Counted from the first letter of the stretch, positions 22,398 to 33,646 are shown. The stretch is DNA of 64,000 nucleotides from Channallabes apus (GCA_030522415.1 CM060113.1:3827467-3891466); one strand, 5' to 3'. Notes: a model not told the origin generated them from the sequence alone. Numbers and translations: made by a program.

Positions 22398-24035
22398 GTC
22401 TGTAAATGTGTTTATTCAATAAATTGTGAAATGACCAAAAGTACACATGCAGGTAGAAATGTTCATTCAAGATCTAATTGAATATGAATAAATTACTTGT
22501 AATTAATAATGTAATTTAAGTAGAATGAACATTATGCATGTCAAGGTCCCCAAATCCACTGAAACATGGCAGGGTACCACAAGGACAGAGATATCCGCCC
22601 CCTTCTGCATACATGGAGCTACTGTAATATCACTGTGATTAACCAGGGGATGACCTCCAGTTCTGAAAAATTGTCCAAAACGTTCAGTTCCTATAATGAC
22701 CACTAGGCGTGAGTAAAAAAATTAGCCAATCCCCACAGAAGCCCTTATGTCTGACTTGACAACATAAATAAACATGTTTGCATCCTGGTACATAAAATGG
22801 TTCTCCATAGCTGGACCGCCTATTTATGACAAAATTACCAGAGTGAATTTTGCATGTAGTGTAATTAATCAGTTAAAATTACATTAACAATAAAAATATG
22901 CAGGTTAGGGACATGTTTGATTTGAGTGACAGCTGCATTGTCAGGTGTCACTCAAATAAACCTTGCTATCAAACCACTAGCTGTCTGCTATGCATCACTT
23001 TGACTATCCAGGAAAACTGGAAGAATTTGGTGAACCTTTTTTTTGGCTTACTGTGGGGTCAATTGTTCTAACAAACATTCTAGGAATTTTGTGTTTAATT
23101 TTTAATTTTTTGTTAGTGGATAAAGTACAGTATAGCCATGTTCCAACTAACAACCAGGCTCCAATTGTTCTGCTCATTTGTGTGTTAACCAGATGTTTAG
23201 GATGAGGATGACCAGAGAAATCTACGGGTGATCTCATGGAGGTTTTGTCCAGTTAATTTCTTTTACATAATCTCATAATTAACAGGAGAGAAAGTAAGCA
23301 ACTCCAATCCAGATGGCACGGCTCACTTTTCCTTTTTTTCCCCTCTTCCAGACAGAGAGTGCTAGGTGTTGGTACAGAAGGTATACAAGCAGGAGTAACC
23401 ACTAAGATATGTATTTACATCATGTATTTATAGTTTCAGGAAACAGTTGCTTTCAAACACAGTTCAGATGAAACATCGTCCTGACTGCCTCAGGATGCCT
23501 CTGTGTCTGCTTGCACACCTATGAGTATCCCCTTGTCTCCCAGCCATCCTGAAAGTGCCAATCTGCATCCCCCTTGTGCTGCCGCATCCCATGCTTGGCG
23601 CTAGATGTTATCCCCCTACCAACGCACCCCAGCTGGCTTTACAGTGATTGGCACATTATTTACAAATGACAGTCCTGCTTTTTTGCCATGTCAAGAGCCA
23701 TGCCTTTGAAGTGTTGACTATGTCAGTGAGGTATTCCAGAGTTGCAGAGGCACAAAGGTGGTGAGAAACTGTCAAAAGCAAAATTCACACACTCTGATAA
23801 AACTGCTGACATTTCTACATCTGATCATTTTTTTTCTCCCCAAGTGTTTTCCAGGCTTTTCAGAAGCATAATGGTGTCGGTGTATGTCACAGATACAGTA
23901 TTTTGGCACTATGGCTGCATTAAAAAAAAAAAAGTTAGAATTTAGAATTTAACCCTCATGCTGTGTTTCCTATCGAAAAAGTTCAGTAAACTACGTAGAT
24001 ACATTTTCAATGAAGTTCAATGACTTTGTCTTTGA
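22398..24035. other. Non-coding, no recognised element
   Basis: No gene found. Frames are short and unrelated to known families. Confidence 0.35.
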
Positions 24036-24038
24036 GCA

Positions 24039-24040
<2 letters not shown>

Positions 24041-24076
<36 letters not shown>

Positions 24077-24080
24077 CACA
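24041..24080 (+). repeat. (CA)n microsatellite
   Basis: About 20 CA units with one G. Confidence 0.93.
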
Positions 24081-24914
24081 TGCACAGCATAAAAATTTAA
24101 CCACACCTGTTGAAAACCCAAAATGAAACATTATCAACAAACATACAACCCTAATATGACCACAACATCCCAAGTGGGTTATTCTAATCAATATATTTGA
24201 CATCCAAAATACCAATAATATTAGGCGTAGAGTGCAGGTTAACTCCCCTATTTTCTTCTTCTATGTGCATACTGTCGTCTGCTGTATTGGAGAGTACAAA
24301 TACACATGTGTAAGTTTGTACAGTAAGAACAAAAAACAAAGTTAATGTGAACGCTGACAAGTGGGGAGGGGAGGAGCAATTGTGGCTTATACAAATCAAT
24401 CACGCCTAATGTGAAAACACCCTTAGACACATTTCCTTGTTTCAGATTGTTACCTATGTACTGGTAATGTACATGTATTCTCTCGTGTACGGAATATGAT
24501 GAAAATATTTCTTTTTTTTTGAGTGCTTTTCATGGGTTTCTGTTTCCTACTATTTCCTCACTTCTCATTGCTGAATTGGTTCTTCTATTTTTGTCTAAGG
24601 CGTGATTAATTAACCTTTTATATCAGGCTCCTCTATAGTGACATTTACAGTAGAACCGCAATATAAGTACAAAGATTACTTCCTCAATCTATTCCTGTCT
24701 TTTGCTTCTTCTTTCTTTTGTTTGTCTGCTTTATAATTGTGATGTCAAAGATGTCTGTTTGCATTCATTTACAGTTAATCACTTGGACAATGATTTAATC
24801 CAAAGTAACTTGAAAGCAAAGTCCAATCAGAGCGAAAAGCTGAGTAATTAAAGGTTAACGGTCTTCAACCTCAATCACAAGCACTGCAAGGAATGTTCCA
24901 TTCTTTACTATAAC

Positions 24915-24917
<3 letters not shown>

Positions 24918-24968
<51 letters not shown>
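24918..24968 (+). repeat. (TTA)n microsatellite
   Basis: About 17 units. Confidence 0.95.
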
Positions 24969-25545
24969 CCTTCATTAACCCAAAAAGCACTTTTATCTCA
25001 GGTACATCGCTGACCCTTTCAATCATGTCTTGCACTTTTCTAATTACAAATGCTCATCTCGTTGTCTTCGCATGTAAACATGTAATCAATCTTCAGGCTG
25101 TAATACTTTGCATAATCAGAATACCATCTCATTTGGCATGGTCATATAATTAAAGTGAAAGGAAATGCATCACTCATGCAGGTCAATAAGCTAACAGCTA
25201 ATCAGCTAATCAGCTAACACACCAGATGTTGCGGTGTTTCTAGTTCACCATCGCGAGCACTGTAATTAATATATGCAATTAATAACAGAGACCAGTTGTT
25301 GCAACAATTTTGTTGTATCGTCTTTCAAAGCAAGACATCTGGTTTTATTTTTTAGAATAAGAGAAACATGCGCCAAGGCACCTGTTTGTGTTTCTTGTTA
25401 GTATAATTAATATTTTCTTGTTTTTTATTCTTTTTTTTAATGCTTATTAAAGGACACCTCATGTGCAATCTCTAATTGTGTTATTTGTACGAAAAAAGAA
25501 AAGAAACATTATTTTGTATTGGCCAGAGTTTAATATAAGAGCCCA
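24969..25545. other. AT-rich non-coding sequence
   Basis: The phrase ATCAGCTAA is duplicated near 25199-25217. No gene. Confidence 0.35.
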
Positions 25546-26413
25546 GGGCCCGGTTTCTCGAAAGCTTCTTATCGCTAGTTCTTAAGTTGTACCTTAACCT
25601 CTCTCTAACGTTATGGCGCATTTCCCGAAACGTTCTTGCGCTAAGTATCTCTTAGCTAAGTCACACGTTCGTAAGGTTGGTCTGGACCGACCTTAATTCA
25701 TACTTAGCGTAGTTTCAGCTCAAGACGCTAGTGGCCGCCACTGAGCAGCAGTCTTTATAAACCAGCGGTGTATGCAAACACATTATGGCACGTTATCAAA
25801 GTCGTATTAATAATGGAATATACTGTAGACCTGTTTAAGAATGTTATTTTATTTGATATCAGAACTAATAGAGTGACTTTTAATTAGCCTATTTCATAAT
25901 GTGACTAACGCATTAAAATTGGCAATCACTATTAATATTAAACAGGTGGCGAACAATTAGGCAGCGATACAGCGTGGTGTTGTGTTAAACTGAAGACGGC
26001 GCGGTCCGTGGAGCCGTGTGGGTCATTAAAATTTTTCCTTTAAGACAAAACTTCAGCCCTTTTCATATTTTCCCCGTGGTCGTTATTAAAAAAAAAAAAA
26101 AAAAAGTTTTGCCTTCCAAGGCAACAGATTATGGAGCTTCTTGACCTGCTCAGACCTGCGCGTGCCAGACCAACGCGTCGTACTTACGCTCTACTGTACG
26201 TCCAGCTGCTCGCTGCGTTTTGTTTAAAATAGGTTTCATTGATCATTAGCCATTATCCATAACTTTATGGGTTCTTCTTTTGACACGTTTAATTTTTTAT
26301 GAAATTTGATTTAGTTCAGACCGCACATCCATTCATGTTTCTGGGTGATTGTAATGTTTAATACCCCTACTGTATTCACTTATGTGGTTTGACTCGCTGT
26401 GAGATGCGGTGTT

Positions 26414-26663
26414 ATTCCCCTATCTCACCTGCATGGTCTCGCGCTGTGGCCATAAGCAGGGTTCATCATGATTCACCCTGAGTTTTGCGCTGTGATTACG
26501 TTTCCATCTTTCCGCGTGAAAAATTTTTCAACGTTTAATTTTTTGCTGGTCCTCGTGGAAGCTTGCAGACTTTGCACAACTTCGCGGAATGTTAAAGGAA
26601 CGTCGCGGGCAATCGCGGCAGCTCACGGAGATGAGTCAGGCCACACAGGTGAGAGAGGGGTAT
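26414..26663 (+). mobile_element. 250-bp MITE, same family as at 19.3 kb
   Basis: It begins ATTCCCCTATCTCACCTGCATGG and ends in GGTGAGAGAGGGGTAT (26648-26663), with an extended imperfect inverted repeat. A second right-hand end with the exact terminus GGTGAGATAGGGGTAT lies at 26827-26842. The 26760-26842 part is the inverse of 26414-26500, so the locus is compound. Confidence 0.7.
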
Positions 26664-26759
26664 TAGGCACCGTGATCCGCCTCGAGTGACCGCCCGAAGG
26701 TCCGCGAAGATCTGCAAGGTCCGCGAGCTTCCACATTAAGCATGTTATGTGTGATAAGA

Positions 26760-26842
26760 TGCACACGTAATAACAGCACCAAAACTCGCGCCGAATCATG
26801 ATGAACCGCCCTTACGGCCCCGCGTAGGTGAGATAGGGGTAT
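26760..26842 (+). mobile_element. Second right end of the same MITE family
   Basis: AACAGCACCAAAACTCGCGCCGAATC...GCGTAGGTGAGATAGGGGTAT is nearly the reverse complement of 26414-26500, and is followed by TAAACC. It suggests an original element of 26414-26842 (429 bp) with a shorter copy or internal end in it. Confidence 0.65.
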
Positions 26843-27376
26843 TAAACCTCCACTCTGTCATCTCATCATATTCATTCCATAAGTGCGCTGTACAACCCCA
26901 ACAACTGACATGTTTCACATTGTTTCTGAAGCTGGTGAAGAGTGTTATCAGCTGTTTGTCCATCAACTATGATTGTATACCCAGTTCGTTTCACGGCCAC
27001 ATGTTACATGAAAATATTAGCGACAGTTTGGTGATTTAATTTATATATTTGTCTATTATGGCATGTTATTGTTAAGTTAACCCATGTCGAAATAAACGCT
27101 ATTAAAAGAATTTAGTGCAATGTTTAATTTGCATAGAAAGTGCCGTCTTTCTTAACACTGTCATGCAAAAGGAGTCAAAAATCGATTCCTGAGCCACCGA
27201 TGTCCGCTAATTCAGGACCTTCACTGTAGACAGCGCCGCGTAAGAGGCAGCGACTTAAGAAGACTCCTAAGAGACAGTTCGAGAAATACACTTAGAAAAG
27301 TTATCACTTAACGTAAGATATATCTTAAGAGTCTTCTTGGAGCGCGAATAGTGTGCGTTATCGAGAAACCGGGCCC

Positions 27377-28229
27377 AGATCAATTTCTCCTAATTAGGGG
27401 AATATACATTAATACAGACCAAATAGACCACATAGTACATATTTTGAAAGATGTTATGTGACATTTTCCCTGACAACTTACTCACTTAGGCTAAAGTCAA
27501 AGATGAAGCTGAATAAGGAACTTACCAGAACATTTAAAGGATTTGTGACACCAGTGTAACCATGGCTTATTATGGGCTACTCAAGCCAAATGGATCCTCA
27601 CCCATTGTGACTTCATGTAAGAACTTCCACAGCTTCTTGCTCAGCTCTGCTGTGCTCAGCAGTCAGAACAGAAAAACAGGGAACTTTAAAAACACTTAGG
27701 TGGTAATAAGTTTCAAAACTTATTAGACAAATCTGGAAAAATGAAAACATGGGAAATACAAATGAAAACACTCACATGGGCAAAAAATAAGTGTCTACGT
27801 TCTTTCTTTCTTTCTTCCTTTTAAAATCAACTTGATTCATCTGTCTCTTACAGAATCGCTTGACTAATAAATTAATTTCTAAACTATTCAAACTGGAGAA
27901 GAATCATACAAATCGTCCGGCTTTATTCAAGAATTCAATCACTTTATGGACAGATCGTGTTTTTGATGACGAATCTCCCATTCGGTGATGTGACTGCGTG
28001 CAATCTTCCAGCAAAAATGGCATCACCCTGACTACAGTCAAGACAACAACGATTTATTTGAACAGACAATGAAACACACATCACAGCTCAGTGTTTACCC
28101 TCAGACGCCTCATTTGATAGACAGCTAACATCCCCTGGCTGGTCTGAAACTGACAGAGGCTTTATTTATATATTTTACTTTATTTTTTATTTCACATTTT
28201 GGTTTCTCAGAAACTATTCTGACCATAAA
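27377..28229. other. Non-coding, no recognised element
   Basis: A short (TTTC)n run lies near 27800. No gene. Confidence 0.35.
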
Positions 28230-28409
28230 TCAGGTTTCAAGTCCCCCTACCCGAGCCTCGGTGATTGGCCCCCTGTTATCGCTGCTTGTATTTATATTGT
28301 ATTGTTTATTGTATTGTTTATTTGATTTGAGTTGATTATTCCTATTCATCCATTTGGTCTTTAACCAAAAACTTACAATCAAGGGGTGATAATCTGACCA
28401 CCCCTTCAT

Positions 28410-28434
28410 CTGTGTGTGTGTGTGTGTGTGTGTG
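28410..28434 (+). repeat. (TG)n microsatellite
   Basis: TG array, the first of three CA/TG arrays in 250 bp. Confidence 0.93.
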
Positions 28435-28504
28435 AGTACCATACCAAGGCTGAGCTCCACCATCAGTGTGATGTGTTTCTTCTCAATGCAAAAAGCAAAT
28501 GGAC

Positions 28505-28505
<1 letters not shown>

Positions 28506-28543
<38 letters not shown>
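28506..28543 (+). repeat. (AC)n microsatellite
   Basis: AC array on the opposite strand sense to its left neighbour. Confidence 0.93.
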
Positions 28544-28549
<6 letters not shown>

Positions 28550-28623
28550 ATACACAGAAATGCTTGGCTTCAGTATGAACATTCTCCGCATGCTGATGGG
28601 ATATCAGCATGTGAATCGAACAG

Positions 28624-28626
<3 letters not shown>

Positions 28627-28659
<33 letters not shown>
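28627..28659 (+). repeat. (AC)n microsatellite
   Basis: AC array. Confidence 0.93.
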
Positions 28660-28660
<1 letters not shown>

Positions 28661-30017
28661 CTTATCAGTAGCCTGTTTTTCTACGCCTCCATTTTCTTTT
28701 ACTTATAAATGGTGACCACACCATCAAATTCTCAATATTTTCTGTGTGTGTGTGTGTGGAGAAAAAGAGCTCCATAGAATTTAAAGAATGGGACTAGATG
28801 GCCAGAGAGCTGAAGGGGCGGGGACTGACCTCGAGGTGGACAGTGGGTGGAGCTCAATAAAAAAGGTTTAAGTGAATAGAGAGCTATGTATCATGTTTCC
28901 ATTTGTGAATTTTTCTAATGACATTGCTGGCAACGTTAGCACTTGAATATGCTGAGAGGGTGGGGTCATTGAGGGGTGGAGCCAGATGAAAGCTTTTAAG
29001 TTTTGTATGACTTCATTTGTAAACTGTATACAGTAACTCTTACTTGTTTAAAGTTGTACAAATCACTGCACTATTTAATTGGAATGCTTTTGTAATGTTA
29101 TGTATTTAAACCGAAATGAGACAGTAGATACAGGCATGCTACAGAAGTGAAGGGGTATGTCCAGATCTAACAGAGAGAGACTAATGTAAGAAAATGGGGC
29201 GGGGCCAAAATACAATGTTTAAAAACCGAGGAGGAAGTTTAGGGGCAGGGATTGTGTTCATGTTTTCAATTGTTATTTTTATAAGGATGGTGTTAAAACT
29301 AAAACAAAACAAAAAAAAATATTTACTAGATATAATCTCAACTTCAGATGTGACACAAAAAAAGATCATTTATGATTGTTTTTTTGCATCTTAAATGACA
29401 TCCAGTGCGTTTCTGACTTCATGTGACCTCTGTCGCGAGCGTTATTTTTACAGTGAGTGAGCTGTGGAGCGGCTCGGTGGTTTCAGGCTCAGTGAGAGTG
29501 AGGCTGTGTTTGTGCGGACGGAGAGCTGCTGGTCCTCCCGTGGTGAGGTGTGATTGTCAGGAAAACCACATTTTGTGCTCGATTTGCTTTGTTTTCTCTG
29601 TGGGCAGCTGGGCCTGCAGTGCCCAGTAATGTGAGCAAACTGAAAAAGAACCAGGTGATGAAATGGAAAAAGAAATGTGTATCATTTACTACAGTTTTTT
29701 TTTATTTTTTTTTTTATGAAAACTGGTAGGGGTGAATTATTATTGCACTTGTTTTAATACATAAACACTAAAGAATCAAACCAGTGGAGTCGATAGGAAG
29801 GGGATTTCAGCTGTAAACCCTTTTGGAATATATTATCATAATTCTGAATGACAATTTATGAGCTAATCTGACACATTGTGTGTCAGATTAGCTGTTTATA
29901 TGAATGTGAAAATGATGCTTGCCTGTTGTCCCTGAAAAAAAGACTAGACTGAATCATTAAAAAACAAATAGTGTCAAATTGCTGAAAGGGAAAATCGAAC
30001 AGAAAAACGCATATATT
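28660..30017. other. Non-coding, contains a perfect hairpin
   Basis: No gene recognised. Short GGGGCGGGG-type motifs recur at about 28815, 28963 and 29198. A perfect 15-bp-stem hairpin lies at 29861-29893. Confidence 0.35.
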
Positions 30018-31640
30018 TACATTTACATTTAGGCATTTGGCAGACGCTCTTATCCAAAGCGAGTTACAAAAACTTCTTTGAAGTTTCTGACATTGGACAA
30101 ATACACCGGGTTACTAGGAGTTTTTTTGTTCTTCGGGGGAGGGGGGGGGGTTGTTGTATTGACGAAATAGATGTGTCTTGCGTCCTCGGTTAAGGATTGT
30201 CAGAGACTCAGCTGTACGGACATCTAGGTGACGTTCATTCCACCACCTATGTGCCAGAACAGGAAATTATGGCTGTAGGAGTGATCTGATTGTTGTCCAG
30301 GGAGATCACAAGTTCTTGACCGGGAGTTGAATCACCAGGGATGAACAGCTTGGTTTTACTCAGACTGAGCTTCGCTGATGAGCTGCCCTTCAGGATGAGA
30401 TGTCTGCCAGACATGCTGAGATGGGGGTGGAAACCTGAGTGTCTGAGGGAGGAAGGGAGAGAATAAGTTGCATGTCATCTGCATAACAATGGTATAAAAA
30501 GTCATACGAGTATATGACCTTACCAAGAGACCTGGTATAGAGGGAGAACAGAAGAGAACCAAGCACTGTGCCCTGTGGGACACCAGTAGAGAGTCAGCAT
30601 GGAGCTGATATAGATCCCCTACATGTCATCTTATGTTACCTATCCTCTAGGTAAGAAGCAAATCATCGCCACGCTTTTCCACAGATTCCAAGGCTTGTAA
30701 GAATAGATAATAGAATCTTGTGGTTCACCATGTCAAATGCAGCTGACAGGTCTAGGAGGATGAAGACAAATGATAGTTTAGCTGATCTAGCAGCATGGAG
30801 CTACTCAGTGACTGACAGAAGGACCAATTTGCCTAACCTGCATATCTTTGGACTGTGGGAGGAAACCGGAGTACCCGGAGGAAACCCACCAAGCACGGGG
30901 AGAACATGCAAAACTCCACGCACACAAAGACGGGAATCGAGCCTGGCCAGAAATCGAACCCTGACCCTGGAGGTGCAAGGCGACAGTGCTAACCACTACA
31001 GAACCGTGCGACCTGGATAAAGAGATATCTTCTAAAATAATCCTCTCAAGAATTTTGGAAATAAAAGAGAGAAGTGATACCGGGCAATAGTTGCTGACAT
31101 CTGATGGGTCCAGGAAGGGTTTCTTGAGGAGGTGGACAGACCTTGCCTTCTTAAGAGCAGCAGGAACATGACCAGATGATATGGAATGGTTGATGATGGT
31201 TGTGATGAAGGGAAGAAGGTCTCATGAGATGGCCTGGAGCATTGTGGAAGTGATTGGGTCTAATGAACAGGTCGTAGAATTGGAGGACAAGATTATCTTT
31301 TGAAGTTCATCAGATGACAATTTGGAGATTTCTGATAAAGGGAAGGAATGTCCTGAGGTTCAGTTATAGGGGTTGGGTTAGGAGTAAAGGACTGGTGGAT
31401 TGCTGCAATTTCCCGTAGTAGAATGTGGTGAAGTCATCAGCAGTCAGAGAAGATGGGGCAGGAGGAACCAGTGGATTGAGTAGTGAGGAAAAGATATTGT
31501 GCAATTTGCCAGGATCATGTGCAGAGGCTTCTAGCTTTTCCATGTACAGTAGAAGGCAGTTTTGGCAGAAGTCACATCACATGAGAAATATATCTGTTAG
31601 ATCACTTAAACACTTGGTGAAGTATGTTTAATGTTGACAG
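30018..31640 (-). pseudogene. L2-like LINE reverse transcriptase, antisense remnant
   Basis: The reverse complement reads as a non-LTR reverse transcriptase of the L2/CR1 group. It shows VFILLDLSAAFDMVNHK (30722-30760), GVPQGTVLGSL (30557-30583) and the catalytic YADD in CYADDMQLIL (30461-30490). The 3' end at 30018-30070 is the tail CTTTGGATAAGAGCGTCTGCCAAATG. Upstream coding (31020-31600) corresponds to the pre-RT region (PFITTIINHSI, VPAALKKARS). Frames are broken by many indels, and a SINE fragment splits it at about 30829-31013. The element is dead, but it identifies the likely partner of the SINE at 53.9 kb, which carries the same tail. Confidence 0.85.
30829..31013 (-). repeat. Mermaid-type SINE 5' part nested in LINE
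   Basis: It contains CTAACCTGCATATCTTTGGACTG, the ACCAAGCACGGGGAGAAC block, and the head at right (CGACAGTGCTAACCACTAC). The 3' half is missing, the opposite of the 5' truncation usual for retroposition. A later deletion, or conversion at the site, is likely. Confidence 0.88.
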
Positions 31641-32309
31641 TAATAACATTTCTATACACACACAAAGTAATGAGAACTCACAGGATTGAGACTAAACAGC
31701 TATGCGTCTAAATGAAAACCACTTATAAGTGAGACTTACTGTATCAGGAAAAATGGCTTACATTTTATAGAAAGTATAAAGAAAGGACATGTGGTCTGAG
31801 TCCAGATTGAGCCTATTCCAGTGCAATGGGCGTGTCAGGGTAAGAAAGGAAGCGCATGAAGCGATGCATCCATCATGCATAGTGTCCAATGTACAAGCCT
31901 CTGGAGACAGTGTTACTGTACGATCTGGGGTCTCTTCAGTTGCACAGATCTAGGATCAGCAATGCTATGTGGCAATAAGATTAATTCAGCTGACGACCTA
32001 CAGTAAATGTACTGAATGACCAGGTTATGACATCTATGGAGTTTTTCTTCCCTGATGGAACGTCCATATTCCAGGACTTGTTAAGAGTGTGAGAGAGTGG
32101 CTCTGGGAGCATGAACTAGTCACCATATCGTGTGCTGTAAATAAAACTAAAAGTGATCAACTGAAATCTCAGAGTATGTGACCTGTATAAAATGTGGAAA
32201 AAGTGATGTGTGGTAGATTTTTTTTTTCTCCCCACACCGAAGTTGCCCTAATTTAAAACATTAAACAAATAATGTAATTTTAATAAAAGAAATCAAAGAA
32301 AGACTCTGG
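31641..32309. other. Non-coding, no recognised element
   Basis: No gene. Confidence 0.35.
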
Positions 32310-32321
32310 ACTCTAGATGCA

Positions 32322-32440
32322 GATTCAAATTCAAATTTTATTAGTCACATACACAATCATACACAGTATAATATGCAGTGAAATGCTTTTATACGACCGC
32401 CAGTGACCTTAAAAAAAAGAAAAAAAGAAAATAAAATCTT
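32322..32440 (-). repeat. Retroposon tail-like repeat
   Basis: ATTCAAATTCAAATTTTATTAGTCACATACAC...ACAGTATAATATGCAGTGAAATGC is a repeated sequence block in fish genomes, here in the orientation with a poly-T-like left end. No coding region is attached. Confidence 0.5.
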
Positions 32441-32579
32441 GTACGTAAAATAAATAATCAATAAAAAGGAAATACTAAAGAAATAATTTTAACTAGTAAA
32501 ATTTGTAAAATTAACTGTGCATAAGGGCATAATAAAATATTGCAAAAATATAGAAATATGGTATTAAAGTGTCAGCATG

Positions 32580-32651
32580 TGCATTGAGGGGGAATCGAAC
32601 CCGGGGCTACCGCGTTAGAGCGGGGAATCCTAACCACTAGACCACGAAGGA
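32580..32651 (-). pseudogene. tRNA-like pseudogene (Glu-type D arm)
   Basis: The reverse complement reads TCCTTCGTGGTCTAGTGGTT, then AGGATTCCCCGCTC and a T arm with GGGTTCGATTCCCC. A box (TGGTCTAGTGG) and B box (GGTTCGATTCC) match eukaryotic tRNA-Glu-type genes. The acceptor arm does not pair (5' TCCTTCG against CTCAATG), and the anticodon arm has at best four pairs. It is therefore a tRNA pseudogene or an isolated SINE head, not a working tRNA. Confidence 0.6.
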
Positions 32652-32859
32652 TTAAGATCTAGATGAAGTAAGGATAAAGTTTTATTGCCACAATAAAACA
32701 AAGTGAGCCAGTCCTGAAAATGCCTAAGATGTAAACCAGAGCATCACCAAGAACAGACAGATCTACTGTGACATAGGTACCTTCTTTTATACAGTTTTTC
32801 AAGGGGCGGGACACTCATCTGGCTCCCTCATTTGCCCAATTATTTTTTTCATTCCTCAT

Positions 32860-33060
32860 CAAAATTTTCCACCAATAAAATTGCATTATACGTCATATAC
32901 ATTTGCATTATACGTCGTATACCTCGTTATCTGACTCCATCTTTTACCAATTTTTGCTTCCAATATAACTTATTTTCCTTTCAGATTAGTTTCCATTATC
33001 TTTTCACTTTTTTTGTTCAACTTAAAAAATATTGGGGAGCGCTTACTTCGGCTATAAATT
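32860..33060 (+). promoter_or_regulatory. Putative RNA polymerase II promoter
   Basis: Two tandem copies of TTGCATTATACGTCRTATAC lie at 32881-32900 and 32903-32922, each with a CRE-like TACGTCA/G core and an octamer-like TTGCAT. A TATA box, TATAAAT, is at 33053-33059, about 50 bp before the first ATG of a small open frame. A CCAAT-like CCCAAT lies near 32835. This is inference from motif order only. Confidence 0.4.
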
Positions 33061-33103
33061 CTTGGTGCTTCCGCTTTCCTCTACAGTTTTCAAGAGACAG
33101 GCC

Positions 33104-33481
33104 ATGGGTAAGCATCTTCTACATATTATTTTAATTATTTGTCTAAGTTTGTGAATTTTATTGTATTTACGTATTTTTTATTCCTCTATTTTTAATCTTA
33201 TAGCTAATCGCATCTGCACGAATGATCACCACGTCGCTTTGGACGACTCGGACAGCCAGAGCAGTCCGGCTCACAGTCCTACTGACTATACTCCTACTGA
33301 ACCTGTCATGGACCGGGCCTCGGTGAGTTTTACTGAGGATGAGCCCGAGCCATCTGCGTCATTACTGCAGTTCCTAGAGGAGACAGAGCTCACTTTTTCC
33401 AAGAATGTTGACCCCAAACCGGGTCCTTCTAAGAGGTCGCGTGCGGATAGCCCTTATCCATTTTCTTTTAGGCCCGTATGA
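33104..33481 (+). CDS. Small two-exon unknown protein candidate
   Basis: I do not recognise this protein. The start ATG at 33104 has a good Kozak context (GCCATGG) and sits about 50 bp after a TATA box. The codon right after it is split by a strong donor (GTAAGC at 33108), and a 96-bp intron ends at ATCTTATAG (33203). Joining exons at 33107/33204 gives an open frame of about 94 codons ending at TGA 33479. The product is acidic and Ser/Pro-rich (DDSDSQSSPAHSPTDYTP, TEDEPEPSASLLQFLEE), with a basic nuclear-signal-like KRSR near the end. After the TGA the same frame stays open to TGA 33644 and contains VSVGTQTDVKVSVGIQTY, a duplicated (G)xQT motif like dynein light-chain LC8 binding sites. So the TGA may be a disabling mutation in a longer frame. 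Further strong donors (GTGAGT 33323, GTAAGT 33530) and an acceptor (CCTCACAG to 33676) suggest alternative joins. It could be an accessory exon of a DNA transposon, a host micro-gene or chance. Confidence 0.35.
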
Positions 33482-33646
33482 CCTGAATCTACAATGCCAG
33501 CTCTACCGCTCCTAAAACCTGTTTGTCACGTAAGTGTTGGCACCCAGACCGATGTTAAAGTGTCTGTTGGAATCCAAACATATTTTCCTTCCGCACCTGT
33601 GCCAAATCCAAATCGCGGCATTTCTGTTTCTATTTCCTTTCACTGA
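33482..33646 (+). pseudogene. In-frame extension after the TGA, QT-motif region
   Basis: It continues the frame of the preceding candidate for 54 codons to TGA at 33644. It encodes VGTQTD and VGIQTY nine residues apart. ATG 33494 could start a separate 50-residue product. An ATTAAA poly-A-like signal follows at 33834-33839. Confidence 0.3.

Larger units (their letters stand above)
25546..27376 (+). mobile_element. 1.8-kb TIR transposon, non-coding
   Basis: The two ends are perfect 16-bp inverted repeats: GGGCCCGGTTTCTCGA at 25546-25561 and its reverse complement at 27361-27376. The adjacent regions are rich in ACTTAAG/CTTAGC-type motifs on both sides. No transposase frame remains. The G/C-led TIR resembles PIF/Harbinger-type fish elements, but no clean 3-bp TSD is visible, so the superfamily is unproven. 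A different TIR family (26414-26842) sits inside. Confidence 0.7.

Noticed and set aside
26468..26689. 73-codon frame
   Set aside because: Falls inside the MITE with TIRs; no protein resemblance.
33494..33646. Separate gene starting at ATG 33494
   Set aside because: It continues the same frame as the upstream candidate, so it was treated as an extension after a TGA, not an independent gene.
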